A DNA stretch of 64,000 bases from Pedobacter sp. KBW06 (lineage in GTDB: Bacteria > Bacteroidota > Bacteroidia > Sphingobacteriales > Sphingobacteriaceae): positions 187,501-251,500 of the forward strand of contig NZ_QAJL01000006.1 in assembly GCF_003852525.1 (NCBI RefSeq), read 5' to 3'. Under the pieces are notes generated by a model, which did not search any database, was not told the DNA's origin, and saw only the letters and a program-made list of their open reading frames with translations. The translations under genes were made by a program, and so were the position numbers. Below are positions 25,105-33,862 of the stretch, piece by piece. Each line of letters begins with the position of its first letter. Position 1 is the first letter of the stretch.

Positions 25105-26082
25105 ATGTCAGACAAAAACAAGGAGAAGGAGCTGAAAGCTGCCCTAAGGAACTATCTCAAAGAGGAGACAGATGTAGCATTGCGCAATGCCGTAGATTCC
25201 TGGTACCATAGCATTGGTTCCACAGCCGAAGAAGCGCCCTTATTAAGTGACCCGGATTCAAAAGCGGAACTGGCAGAAAATATCAGGTTTTATTTAGCCG
25301 GTCAAATACATCCCGCTAAGAAATCCTGGTTTAACCCCACTTACCTTAAATATGCAGCAGCAGTACTACTGATGTTGAGTACTGGTGTTTTGGGTTATAC
25401 CTACCTCAGTCAGCAGAGACAAGCCTCAAAAAAAGAAATTGCCTTATTTTCTGATCTCCATAAACAAAAGGAATTGTTACTTCCTGATGGTTCTAAGGTC
25501 TTGCTGAATGTAGGCACCGAACTCATCCTGTCTAAGGATTTTGGAGAAAGCCAGCGCAGGGTTTCCCTTCGCGGGGAAGCTTTTTTTGAAGTGGCCAAAG
25601 ACAAAAACCGCCCGTTTATTATTCAGTCGGGTGATTTGAGCACCAGGGTTCTTGGAACATCGTTCAACATCAATGCTTATCCTGATATGGATAAGATAAA
25701 AATAGCCGTATTGACCGGCAAGGTCATGGTCGCGAAAAATATTGCCGGCCGGGAGAAGACCATTGCCCCCGGGATGACAAAAGGTAGCACATTAAGTTTC
25801 TATAAAGCCACAGGAAAAACAGAACTCAAGACGGAAGATACGGCACTCTTTTCCTTCTGGAAGGACAATAAGCTTTATATAGACAACAGTACCATCAGCG
25901 AAATCGCCAGTCAGCTCGAAAGATATTACCACCTGAAGGTGGTATTTAACACCAAAACAGACCGCGGCCTGCGCTACACGATCAAATTCAATAAAGAACC
26001 GGCCAACAGGGTCATGGAGATCCTATCCATACTGACCAAAAGAAAGTTTAGTTATCAAACCAATCAGATCACCATTAAATAA
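25105..26082 (+). CDS. FecR-family anti-sigma factor
   Basis: This is a transmembrane anti-sigma regulator of about 325 aa from MSDKNKEKELKAALRNY. ATGs at 25096 and 25102 and a GTG at 25087 are also possible. A cytoplasmic N-terminus (about 1-75) is followed by one membrane helix (LKYAAAVLLMLSTGVLGYTYL). A periplasmic FecR domain (about 105-200) has LLPDGSKVLLNVGTEL and RRVSLRGEAFFEVAKDKNRPF. A DUF4974-type C-terminal domain ends in ITIK. It should hold the upstream sigma factor inactive until the STN domain of the SusC at 26209 signals substrate binding. Confidence 0.93.
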   Translation: MSDKNKEKELKAALRNYLKEETDVALRNAVDSWYHSIGSTAEEAPLLSDPDSKAELAENIRFYLAGQIHPAKKSWFNPTYLKYAAAVLLMLSTGVLGYTYLSQQRQASKKEIALFSDLHKQKELLLPDGSKVLLNVGTELILSKDFGESQRRVSLRGEAFFEVAKDKNRPFIIQSGDLSTRVLGTSFNINAYPDMDKIKIAVLTGKVMVAKNIAGREKTIAPGMTKGSTLSFYKATGKTELKTEDTALFSFWKDNKLYIDNSTISEIASQLERYYHLKVVFNTKTDRGLRYTIKFNKEPANRVMEILSILTKRKFSYQTNQITIK

Positions 26083-26112
26083 AGATTATGTAAAAGAACC
26101 AAACATAAAAAA

Positions 26113-26140
26113 AGCCGGAAATGCGCTAACATTTTCGGCT
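26113..26140 (+). terminator. hairpin between FecR and SusC genes
   Basis: A 10-bp stem (AGCCGGAAAT with ATTTTCGGCT, one G-U pair) and an 8-nt loop lie 31 nt after the FecR stop, followed by only three T. It may be a weak terminator or an attenuator separating the regulators from the transport genes. Confidence 0.5.
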
Positions 26141-26144
26141 GTTT

Positions 26145-26167
26145 ATGAGCATTGCAGCAATGCTCAT
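26145..26167 (+). promoter_or_regulatory. second hairpin, perfect palindrome before SusC
   Basis: Perfect 11-bp arms (ATGAGCATTGC and its complement) around a single A start 4 nt after the first hairpin. The stem would realistically be 9 bp with a short loop. It has no T-run. It lies 41 nt before the SusC ATG, so it could be a leader structure or an operator. Confidence 0.55.
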
Positions 26168-26208
26168 CATTTCCAATGATCGTTCAAACATTAAAAACTT
26201 AATCAAAG

Positions 26209-29200
26209 ATGCAAAAATATTACCCGGGTTCCAAACACCCGACATGGTCACTTTTTAACCTCAAAATGAAGCTAACACTAGTCCTGCTTTTTCTTTCAAA
26301 CGCGTTGCTCTATGCAGGTTCAACCGCCGGGCAATCGATGAATGACATGAAGATAGACCTATCTGCAAAGGATCTTCCTTTGAGAAAGGTTCTTGATTTA
26401 ATCGAAAAAAGAACACCTTTTGTAATTGGCTATGAAAACAATAGCCTCAACGCCGGCAGATTATTCAATATAGATGCCAGGCAAGAATCAGTAGCTCAAA
26501 TATTGAAACAGCTGATGAAAAATACCGGGCTGGAAATCCGCCAGATCAGTGATAAATACATCCTGATCAATACCCAAAAAGTATGGCCTCCAATGCTGGT
26601 CTCCGGTATCGTCAGGGATAAACGTACAGGAGAAACGCTTCCCGGTGTGAGCATCAGGGTGAAAGGTACTACAGCTGCCACCCAAACTGACAATAAAGGC
26701 AGCTACCGTTTATCCATTCCGACCGACAAGGATGATGTTGTGATCGAGGTGCGGTCCATCGGTTTTAAGGCCAGGGAATTCAATATCCCTCGAAATTCGG
26801 CAAGCCTCAGCATCGATATCCAACTGGAAGAAGACCTTTTGGGCCTGGACGAAGTCGTGGTAACCGGTCAGGGGATTGATGTGAGCAAAAGAAGGCTATC
26901 CTCGAATGTGGTGAGCATTTCTGAAAAAGACATCAGAGACATCCCCGCTTCCAGAATCGATCAGCTGCTTCAGTCAAAATTGCCAAATGCACAGATCAGG
27001 TTAACCGGCGGACAGGCGGGCGCAACCTCGATCATCCGCTCGAGGGGTGTCAACTCGGCTTTCATCAGCTCTACCCCGATCATCTATGTAGATGGGGTAA
27101 GAATGGACAACCTCAATACCAGGGCTGCCCTGGGCGGCGGAAGCGCGACGGGCGCGGCCATCAGTTCGATTTCCGATATCCCTATGGACAACATCGAAAA
27201 AATTGAGTTTGTGAACGGTGGAGCAGCCACGACCTTATATGGCTCTGACGCGGCCAATGGGGTCATTCAGATCATTACTAAAAAAGGCGGTGCCGATAAG
27301 ACAGACATTACCCTGGAAACACAGCTGGGTGTGGAAACACCTACTGCGGATTATCTGCATTTCAAAAGAACCAAAGACCTGCTTTTCCAGAACGGCTTTT
27401 ATCAGAAACATAACCTTTCCTTAAACGGTGGCGACGGAAAGTTCGGGTATAGCTTTTCCGGTGGCTATCAGAACAGCTCAGGAACACAGATCTACGATCA
27501 GAACAGCAACAGACGTATTGACCTCAGAACGGGATTAAGGGCCTCATTGGGTACAAAAGTTACTTATGAGAGCTCCTTCAGTTACATCAACAATAAATAT
27601 AAACGCAGCCGTAACGGAAACCAGGGCGGTTATACCGGTTTATGGTTTGCGGAGAGTGGTGCATCTGCAATTACCGGCCCAAAGTTTAAAAATGACCTGG
27701 ATGCCATGACGGATGAAGAATATGCAGCGATTAAAGCCTATGTTGATCAGGCAGAGGCCCTGCAGGACAACGGCATTACGATCAACAGGTTCCAGACCTC
27801 TCAGGTGTTTAAATACCAGCCCCTCAAAAACCTGACGTTCAAAGCAACCGGTGGCGTTGATTACCGCGCACAACGCCAGCAGATCATTACCACCAATAAA
27901 TACCTTTCCCATACCACCAATACCTCGATAAATGATCAGGGAAGCATCGATAATTTTGATAGAAATTACCTCGGCCTGACCTTCGAATTCAACGGACAGT
28001 ATGAGGTAAAAGCAGGCGATTTCTCTTTCATTACAACTGCCGGCGGACAGGTTTTCAGAAATGAGGACCATCAGATCCAATACCTTGGCTCCAACATCCG
28101 AGACGGTGCACAGACGATCAGCATCGCGGCAACCCGGACAGGTGATGAATATTATTCTGCGGTAACCAGTTATGGGATCTACCTTCAGGAAAACGCAGGT
28201 TATAAGAACAAGATCTTCCTGGATCTTGGTTTGCGTGGAGACGGCAACTCTGCCTTTGGAAAGAACATTGGCACACAGTATTATCCAAAAATCGGAATTT
28301 CTTATATTCCAAGTGCAGAACCTTATTTCAAGGCGATTTCCGGGGTCGTTTCCTCCGCAAAAGTCCGCGGTAACTACGGGATTGCCGGAAACTTCCCTAC
28401 CCCTTTTGCAAATGAGCGTACCATATCATTCATCGGTTTCAATGGTGCACAGGCAGCCTCTTTCGGACAACCCGGAAATCCGGATTTAAAACCCGAAAAG
28501 ACCAATACCATAGAAGCAGGAATGGACCTAGGCTTTTTTAATGACCGGGTGGTCATTTCGGCAGGATTCTATCATTCCATTACCAATGATGCCTTATTTG
28601 TGGTTCCACCGGCACCTTCTACAGGACAGATCAGCCAGTTACAAAATACAGGCAAAATCCTCAACCGCGGATTGGAATTCAATACCGTACTCACGCCGAT
28701 CCAGACTGCCAGTACGAGCCTGAAGTTTAACCTCTCGGTAAACACCCTATATAATAAAGTACTGAGCTCTGGTGGTGCTGCTGCATTTAACATCAATGGC
28801 TTTAGTGCAAGAACCGTTCAAACGGTTGTACAGGAAGGTTATCCGATTGGTTTCATCAGGGGCAATTATGGGGTATTCAATGAAGAAGGACTATTGGTCA
28901 GCACTGCCGCACAACAGAATCTCGGTACCACCGTACCCGACCTCTTTGGCAGCATGGGGCTGAACTTCCAGTATAAATCATTTAATTTCTTTGCCAATGC
29001 CGATTACCAGAAAGGGGCTAATGCCGTATCCTTTGACAGGCAGTTCAGGTTCAATTATGGGGCATCAACAGAAGGGATTCCGCAGGCAGAAATTGATAAA
29101 AGCGGAAGAACCAAATGGCTTGACATCACCAACAGGTTCGTAGAGAAAACAGATTACATCAAGGTAAGGACCATCGGGCTGGGCTACAACTTTAAACCCG

Positions 29201-29403
29201 GCGCATGGAAAGGGGTCGTAAAAAGCGTTAATGTAGGTTTTTCTGTAGTCAACCCGCTAAACTTCTCCACCTCAAGCTTCGATCCTGAGGCCACCATCAG
29301 TGGAAGTTCACAAGGACAGAACGGTGCCACCACCGGAGGTATTTCCTACTCTACCTATTCCGCACCAAGACAATTTGTTGGTTCCATGAGGGTAAATTTT
29401 TAA
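26209..29403 (+). CDS. SusC/RagA-family TonB-dependent transporter with STN domain
   Basis: This 1064-aa outer-membrane transporter starts with a signal peptide (about 1-42). An STN (secretin/TonB N-terminal) domain follows at about 47-122 and is the part expected to touch the FecR protein. A carboxypeptidase-regulatory-like domain starts with VSGIVRDKRTGETLPGVSI. A plug domain starts at GQGIDVSKRRLSSNVVSIS and includes AANGVIQIITKKGG. The rest is a 22-strand beta-barrel ending in the terminal aromatic residue of SMRVNF, as outer-membrane proteins do. It pairs with the SusD-like lipoprotein 10 bp downstream. The substrate is unknown. A phosphodiesterase in the same operon hints at a phosphate ester. 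Confidence 0.95.
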   Translation: MQKYYPGSKHPTWSLFNLKMKLTLVLLFLSNALLYAGSTAGQSMNDMKIDLSAKDLPLRKVLDLIEKRTPFVIGYENNSLNAGRLFNIDARQESVAQILKQLMKNTGLEIRQISDKYILINTQKVWPPMLVSGIVRDKRTGETLPGVSIRVKGTTAATQTDNKGSYRLSIPTDKDDVVIEVRSIGFKAREFNIPRNSASLSIDIQLEEDLLGLDEVVVTGQGIDVSKRRLSSNVVSISEKDIRDIPASRIDQLLQSKLPNAQIRLTGGQAGATSIIRSRGVNSAFISSTPIIYVDGVRMDNLNTRAALGGGSATGAAISSISDIPMDNIEKIEFVNGGAATTLYGSDAANGVIQIITKKGGADKTDITLETQLGVETPTADYLHFKRTKDLLFQNGFYQKHNLSLNGGDGKFGYSFSGGYQNSSGTQIYDQNSNRRIDLRTGLRASLGTKVTYESSFSYINNKYKRSRNGNQGGYTGLWFAESGASAITGPKFKNDLDAMTDEEYAAIKAYVDQAEALQDNGITINRFQTSQVFKYQPLKNLTFKATGGVDYRAQRQQIITTNKYLSHTTNTSINDQGSIDNFDRNYLGLTFEFNGQYEVKAGDFSFITTAGGQVFRNEDHQIQYLGSNIRDGAQTISIAATRTGDEYYSAVTSYGIYLQENAGYKNKIFLDLGLRGDGNSAFGKNIGTQYYPKIGISYIPSAEPYFKAISGVVSSAKVRGNYGIAGNFPTPFANERTISFIGFNGAQAASFGQPGNPDLKPEKTNTIEAGMDLGFFNDRVVISAGFYHSITNDALFVVPPAPSTGQISQLQNTGKILNRGLEFNTVLTPIQTASTSLKFNLSVNTLYNKVLSSGGAAAFNINGFSARTVQTVVQEGYPIGFIRGNYGVFNEEGLLVSTAAQQNLGTTVPDLFGSMGLNFQYKSFNFFANADYQKGANAVSFDRQFRFNYGASTEGIPQAEIDKSGRTKWLDITNRFVEKTDYIKVRTIGLGYNFKPGAWKGVVKSVNVGFSVVNPLNFSTSSFDPEATISGSSQGQNGATTGGISYSTYSAPRQFVGSMRVNF

Positions 29404-29413
29404 AGAGAAAAAA

Positions 29414-30838
29414 ATGAAGACATATATCAAGAACATAATTATTGCCACCGCACTATCGGGCAGCTTTTTAAGTTGCAAAAAAGACAATCCAAATATTACA
29501 GATGAGGTTTACCTGACCACAACAAACGTATCGACAACCTGGCTAACGGGCATGAGGAGACAAATGGCCTTAACCTTGAACCAGGTGATCGTCAATACGG
29601 AGCTGGTTTCCGATAACTATTATAACAACAGAACCCTAAGCAACAAAGTATTCGACATTCCCCAGATCGACAATTTTGATCTTGATGTGAACAATATCCA
29701 GTCTGCCATTCAAAGGTTACGGGAGTTGTCGGAATACGGATTAACAACGGTTGTAAATGCCGACAAAACGACTACTGCCGTACAAAAAGCAGAGATGTAT
29801 TTCATCAATGCCTTTTCACATGTGCTCAGTGGAGAACTGTTTACCGGCCTTCCCGGATCAGCAAAAGGTGCTGTACTTAGTCCTGCTGAACACTATGCAC
29901 TCGCCATTACTGCCCTTGACCAGGCACTGGCATTGCAAACCGATGCCAATGAAAAACTCGCTTATACTTTATTAAAAGCGAGGGTGTATTACGACCTTGG
30001 CGATGCGGTACAGGCAAAAACATTTGCCACTGCTGCCATGGCAAATCCCTTACTACTGAAACAGCAATCTTTTGACGGACAGAATTCTGCTGCCAACGAT
30101 TTCCAGACCTATCTTTTTTCTTCCACAACCAATGAGTTTGCGCCGCTTCCACGCCTGGATTTCTTAGATCCCAAGTACTACAATACGGGAACCATTGCGC
30201 TTGATCAAAAACCGGTAAGCTATATCAAATCGGAAGAAGCCTACCTGATTATTGCAGAGGCACAGGCTTCCGGCAATGAGCTGACGGCTGCACAAACTAC
30301 CTTAAAAAACCTGTTAGCCGATGTCATCGCCAAACGTCCGGTGGTCTCCCTGAGCGATGTGAAAGAAACACGCAACGGAGGTAACAGGACCGATTATCCT
30401 TTAACTGCTGTAAAAGTCCGCTTCGATGAAAATGACGTGGAAAGAAGCGGTTATGTATTGAACAGAAAAATTGCCAACATCAACATTTCAACCGTTTCCG
30501 GCACGATGGTTACCGCCGATGACATCAATTCAGCAACCACACAGGATGCAGTTTTATACCTGGTTTATAGAATGAGACAGGAGATTTTTATTTCCGAAGG
30601 AAGAAGAATGACCGATCTGGGCATCAGGTTTCCGGTCTCACAAACGGAACAACTGAACAATAAAAATGTAAAACCTGCCGACCTGATTGCGCAAATTCCG
30701 TCTTTTATCCCAAAAAACAGGGAAATGGATGATTTTACAAACAACATTACAAGTGGTGTGGTCACCATGAAACACGATATGAATAAGGTGCTCGTAGCCA
30801 ACAAAAAAGCTAAGGAAATTTTCCCGTTTATTAATTAA
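29414..30838 (+). CDS. RagB/SusD-family outer-membrane lipoprotein
   Basis: This surface lipoprotein of 474 aa has a lipobox ending at Cys21 (SFLSC) followed by KKDN. It is the SusD-like lid and capture protein of the transporter encoded just upstream. TPR-like helical repeats occupy the middle (AEMYFINAFSHVLSGELFTG, AEHYALAITALDQAL). The C-terminal part has SYIKSEEAYLIIAEAQA and MRQEIFISEGRRMTDLGIRFPV, both typical of RagB/SusD. It stands 8 bp before the phosphodiesterase gene. Family membership is clear, but the ligand cannot be predicted. Confidence 0.92.
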   Translation: MKTYIKNIIIATALSGSFLSCKKDNPNITDEVYLTTTNVSTTWLTGMRRQMALTLNQVIVNTELVSDNYYNNRTLSNKVFDIPQIDNFDLDVNNIQSAIQRLRELSEYGLTTVVNADKTTTAVQKAEMYFINAFSHVLSGELFTGLPGSAKGAVLSPAEHYALAITALDQALALQTDANEKLAYTLLKARVYYDLGDAVQAKTFATAAMANPLLLKQQSFDGQNSAANDFQTYLFSSTTNEFAPLPRLDFLDPKYYNTGTIALDQKPVSYIKSEEAYLIIAEAQASGNELTAAQTTLKNLLADVIAKRPVVSLSDVKETRNGGNRTDYPLTAVKVRFDENDVERSGYVLNRKIANINISTVSGTMVTADDINSATTQDAVLYLVYRMRQEIFISEGRRMTDLGIRFPVSQTEQLNNKNVKPADLIAQIPSFIPKNREMDDFTNNITSGVVTMKHDMNKVLVANKKAKEIFPFIN

Positions 30839-30846
30839 TCCGAAAG

Positions 30847-32196
30847 ATGAAAAAACACATTTTAAAAAAATACCTGGGTTTAATCCTTTTAACCGCAGCT
30901 GTTTCTATTAATGCCCATGCACAAACCAGCAAACATGTTATTTTGGTTAGTATCGATGGTTTCCGTCCTGACTTCTACCTCGACAAAAGCTGGCCAACAC
31001 CCAACCTGCAGCAGTTAATGAAAGCCGGATCTTATGCAAAAGGTGTGCGCTGCATATTCCCAAGTGTGACCTACCCTTCCCATACCACCCTGATCACAGG
31101 CACTTTCCCCGCCAAACATGGCATTACCTATAACACCATGCCCAATGAGCAGCGGATCTATGAATGGACAACGGATAGTAAAAAGATCAAAGCCGAAACC
31201 TTATGGCAGGCGGTAAGAGCAGGAGGAATGAAATCTGCGTCGATATCCTGGCCGGTATCTGTTGGTGCAGAGATCGACTATAACCTGCCCGAAATATGGT
31301 CTGCAACGAATATGGCCGACCGCAAAAGCGCGATCTCCGAATTCGCAACGCCAAAAGGTTTACTGGAAGAAATGGAAAAATATGCCATTGGAGCAGTCGA
31401 TATGGAAGACCTGAACCTAAGTTCATTGGCGATGGACGAAAACAACAGCCGGATGGCGGCCTACATCTTCCGTAAATACAAGCCCAGCCTGTTGACCATC
31501 CACATTGCCGGCGTTGACGGGGCAGAACATAAGGAAGGTCGCTCGGGACCAGGAGTGAACAAAGCTGTCGCCGCGGCGGATCATGCGGTGATGAACCTGG
31601 TCGATGCCGTTAAAAAAGCGGGATTGGAAGACAGTACCACCATTATCATCACAGGTGACCATGGCTTTTTAGACCTCAATAAAGTACTTTCGCCCAACGT
31701 ATGGTTAACAGAACTCGGCATTGACAGTAAAGTGGGTACAGAGGAGCCTGTAGCAAAATTTCAGGCTGCAGGTGGAGCTGCGTTTTTTCATCTGAAGGAC
31801 AATAACGATTTGAAAACACTGGCTAAAGTCCGTAAGAAACTAGCGGAATTGCCTAAAGAATACCAGCTGATGTTCAGAATCGTGGAGCGGGATGAGCTGG
31901 ATAAGATTGGAGCAGATCCGCATGCCAAATTTGCTTTAGCTGCTTCAAAGGGCGTTTATATCCACGATGCGGCCTCAGGACCAGTTGTTGGCCCAAAAAA
32001 AGGGGGTGCTCACGGTTTCTTCCCCGATGTACCTGAAATACAAACTGGTTTTATAATTGCCGGAGCCGGTGTTAAAAAGGGTGTTGTTCTTGATTTGATC
32101 GGGCTCGAAGATGTGGCCCCCACTGCTGCTAAACTTTTGGGCATCAGCTTAAAGAACGCGGATGGCAAAGCGGTGATCCATTTTTTACAACACTAA
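30847..32196 (+). CDS. secreted nucleotide pyrophosphatase/phosphodiesterase-like enzyme (alkaline phosphatase superfamily)
   Basis: This 449-aa exported enzyme has a signal peptide (about 1-26, ending HAHAQ). Metal-ligand and nucleophile motifs match the ENPP group of the alkaline phosphatase superfamily. These are Asp37 in VSIDGFRPD, Thr75 as predicted nucleophile in SVTYPSHTTLITG, HIAGVDGAEH, TGDHGF and a His in GAHGFFPD. It should cleave phosphodiester or pyrophosphate bonds in the periplasm or at the cell surface. As the last gene of the sigma-FecR-SusC-SusD cluster, it probably processes the substrate that the transporter imports. Substrates could be nucleotides, phospholipid head groups or sugar phosphodiesters. 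Confidence 0.9.
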   Translation: MKKHILKKYLGLILLTAAVSINAHAQTSKHVILVSIDGFRPDFYLDKSWPTPNLQQLMKAGSYAKGVRCIFPSVTYPSHTTLITGTFPAKHGITYNTMPNEQRIYEWTTDSKKIKAETLWQAVRAGGMKSASISWPVSVGAEIDYNLPEIWSATNMADRKSAISEFATPKGLLEEMEKYAIGAVDMEDLNLSSLAMDENNSRMAAYIFRKYKPSLLTIHIAGVDGAEHKEGRSGPGVNKAVAAADHAVMNLVDAVKKAGLEDSTTIIITGDHGFLDLNKVLSPNVWLTELGIDSKVGTEEPVAKFQAAGGAAFFHLKDNNDLKTLAKVRKKLAELPKEYQLMFRIVERDELDKIGADPHAKFALAASKGVYIHDAASGPVVGPKKGGAHGFFPDVPEIQTGFIIAGAGVKKGVVLDLIGLEDVAPTAAKLLGISLKNADGKAVIHFLQH

Positions 32197-32209
32197 GAAA
32201 CAGTGGTTG

Positions 32210-32236
32210 GCGTCTTTAAGCAGGCCTTAAAGACGC
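32210..32236. terminator. intergenic hairpin after the phosphodiesterase gene
   Basis: An 11-bp perfect stem (GCGTCTTTAAG at 32210-32220 and its complement at 32226-32236) has a 5-nt loop. A proper T-run does not follow, so it is a probable rather than certain terminator. Confidence 0.6.
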
Positions 32237-32332
32237 TTAACCTCCTGTTTCCAGTTGAGCTGACGGCATAAGAAAAGACCTGTTTTTGATGATAATTCGG
32301 ACGTAAAATGCGGCAAAATTGGGCAAAGGCCT

Positions 32333-32340
32333 TATATTTG
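32333..32340 (+). promoter_or_regulatory. Bacteroidota -7 promoter box (TATATTTG) before the RRM gene
   Basis: An exact TAnnTTTG match lies 22 nt before the ATG at 32363. The -33 region is weak. The frame starting at the TTG at 32360 adds one residue only. Confidence 0.55.
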
Positions 32341-32362
32341 CAGTTACATAAACAGGATATTG

Positions 32363-32713
32363 ATGGAAAAACTTTTTGTAGGTGGATTTCCGCCTGAGAT
32401 CCATGAAGTACAGCTCGCCGAGCTGTTTAGTCTGCATGGAGAAGTGAGCACTGTCAAGTTTATTTACGACCGGGCAACTAAAAAGTGTAAGGGCTATGGA
32501 TTTATAGAGATGTCGAGCACGGAAGTGGCCGAGAATGCGGTTTCAGCACTGAATGGCACCTTACTTGCAGGACGTGAACTGAGTGTTCGCATTGCATCAA
32601 AAGAAAAAAGCAGTGAGGAAGAAAGTCCTGCACGCTCCTCCCCAAAGGAATACTTAAAAGTAGAAAGAAATTCCCAGCCTGCTAAAAAGCGGCAGAGAAG
32701 GCCGAGGTTATAG
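32363..32713 (+). CDS. RRM-type RNA-binding protein
   Basis: This 116-aa protein has a single RNA recognition motif. RNP2 is LFVGGF at residues 4-9 and RNP1 is KCKGYGFIEM at about 45-54. Both have the aromatic residues that stack on RNA bases. A basic, Ser/Lys/Arg-rich disordered tail (about 82-116) follows the domain. Small RRM proteins of this kind occur in many Bacteroidota and cyanobacteria, where some are cold-induced or act on mRNA. It is monocistronic, between a hairpin upstream and a convergent gene downstream. Its RNA targets are unknown. Confidence 0.92.
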   Translation: MEKLFVGGFPPEIHEVQLAELFSLHGEVSTVKFIYDRATKKCKGYGFIEMSSTEVAENAVSALNGTLLAGRELSVRIASKEKSSEEESPARSSPKEYLKVERNSQPAKKRQRRPRL

Positions 32714-32737
32714 GAACATTCCTGATGCCGGTCTGAT

Positions 32738-33862
32738 TTACCTATCGTTCAGTCTGCTAAAGCTCAGAAAGACGGAAACACCAGTAGAATTCAGGCGGAC
32801 ATCGTAATTTCCCACGCCCCTAAGCGGCAATTTGACAAATGGCTGTATACCAATGCTTAATGAGGAATTTACTTTTTGCTCCAGGCTCAGCGACAGGTTG
32901 GTGATGCCAAAAATATGCTGATTTTCATTACTGATTTCCAGCGTTGACCTGTTATGATCCGGGCCGCTCCTTAAGTCATAACGCTCATTTAACATCAGGT
33001 AACTGGACAATCCGGTATTCACACTTATTGCCAGTTTTTTTCTTTTGAACACCTGATAGTTGACATTCAGGGGAATATCCAATACCCTGCAATCGGCATT
33101 CACTTCCCACGACTGATTCCCATATCCGTTATTGATTGCAGCAGGCCCCGCCGAGTTGTACAGCTTCTTTGCATAAATCACCCCGGTGCTCAGGCTTATT
33201 TTTTTGCTCAGCGGATAAGTTAACAGTAACCCGATATTCGTACTGACTTTCGGGGAAACGTTTGCTCCTGTACCGGAGATGTCCGGAGCCGCCATGATGC
33301 TGAGCGTTAAACCGGAATGCTTCAGGCTGGCATATCCGGGCACTTTAGCTCCGGAATATACTCCGGATGCTTTCATTGGAATAAACTGTACGGTATCGCC
33401 TTCTGGCCTGCTTAACCGAAAATGAGCAGCCAGAACCTTTGCTGGCAAGGGATTCGTGGATACCAATTGAATTTTTGATTCCCCGGGCTCCCCTCTTTGA
33501 GGTCCCGGCTTCAGCCTGTTTACCTTTTTATCCAGATCCTCCGACAGGGATACACTCCTTTTTTTCTTTACAGGTTTTTGCAACTGAGCTGTTTTTTCTA
33601 TCGGCTCTTTGTCTGGATTCAGGATTTTAGCCTTGAGCAGATCTTTGTTTACCGGCTCTTCCTCCAGGAGCATTGTAAACAGAAAAATCAGTACTGTGGC
33701 AGCAATGCCAGCGCCAACAAACCACCAAAGCGGCAGCATGCGTTTCTTCTCGTGGTCATCAAGCTTTTTGGACATCTTCTCCCAATCCATTTCATTGAAA
33801 GGAATTTCTGGATCACCTAGTCCAGCCTTAAACAACTGGTCTATGTTATGCTCGTCTTTCAT
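32738..33862 (-). CDS. anti-sigma-like protein fused to an outer-membrane beta-barrel-like domain
   Basis: This 374-aa protein opens with an acidic, helical cytoplasmic segment (LFKAGLGDPEIPFNEMDWEKM), then one transmembrane helix (about 45-65). A Lys/Pro/Glu-rich linker (about 66-140) leads to a C-terminal half of amphipathic beta-strands (about 180-374) similar to PorT/OmpA-like barrels and ending in FLSFSRLNDR. It overlaps the ECF sigma gene by 17 bp, so it is the probable anti-sigma partner. A helix that sits in the inner membrane joined to a barrel that would sit in the outer membrane is an odd topology. The barrel may not insert, or the protein may bridge the two membranes. This is inferred from hydrophobicity and context. 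Confidence 0.75.
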   Translation of the reverse strand: MKDEHNIDQLFKAGLGDPEIPFNEMDWEKMSKKLDDHEKKRMLPLWWFVGAGIAATVLIFLFTMLLEEEPVNKDLLKAKILNPDKEPIEKTAQLQKPVKKKRSVSLSEDLDKKVNRLKPGPQRGEPGESKIQLVSTNPLPAKVLAAHFRLSRPEGDTVQFIPMKASGVYSGAKVPGYASLKHSGLTLSIMAAPDISGTGANVSPKVSTNIGLLLTYPLSKKISLSTGVIYAKKLYNSAGPAAINNGYGNQSWEVNADCRVLDIPLNVNYQVFKRKKLAISVNTGLSSYLMLNERYDLRSGPDHNRSTLEISNENQHIFGITNLSLSLEQKVNSSLSIGIQPFVKLPLRGVGNYDVRLNSTGVSVFLSFSRLNDR

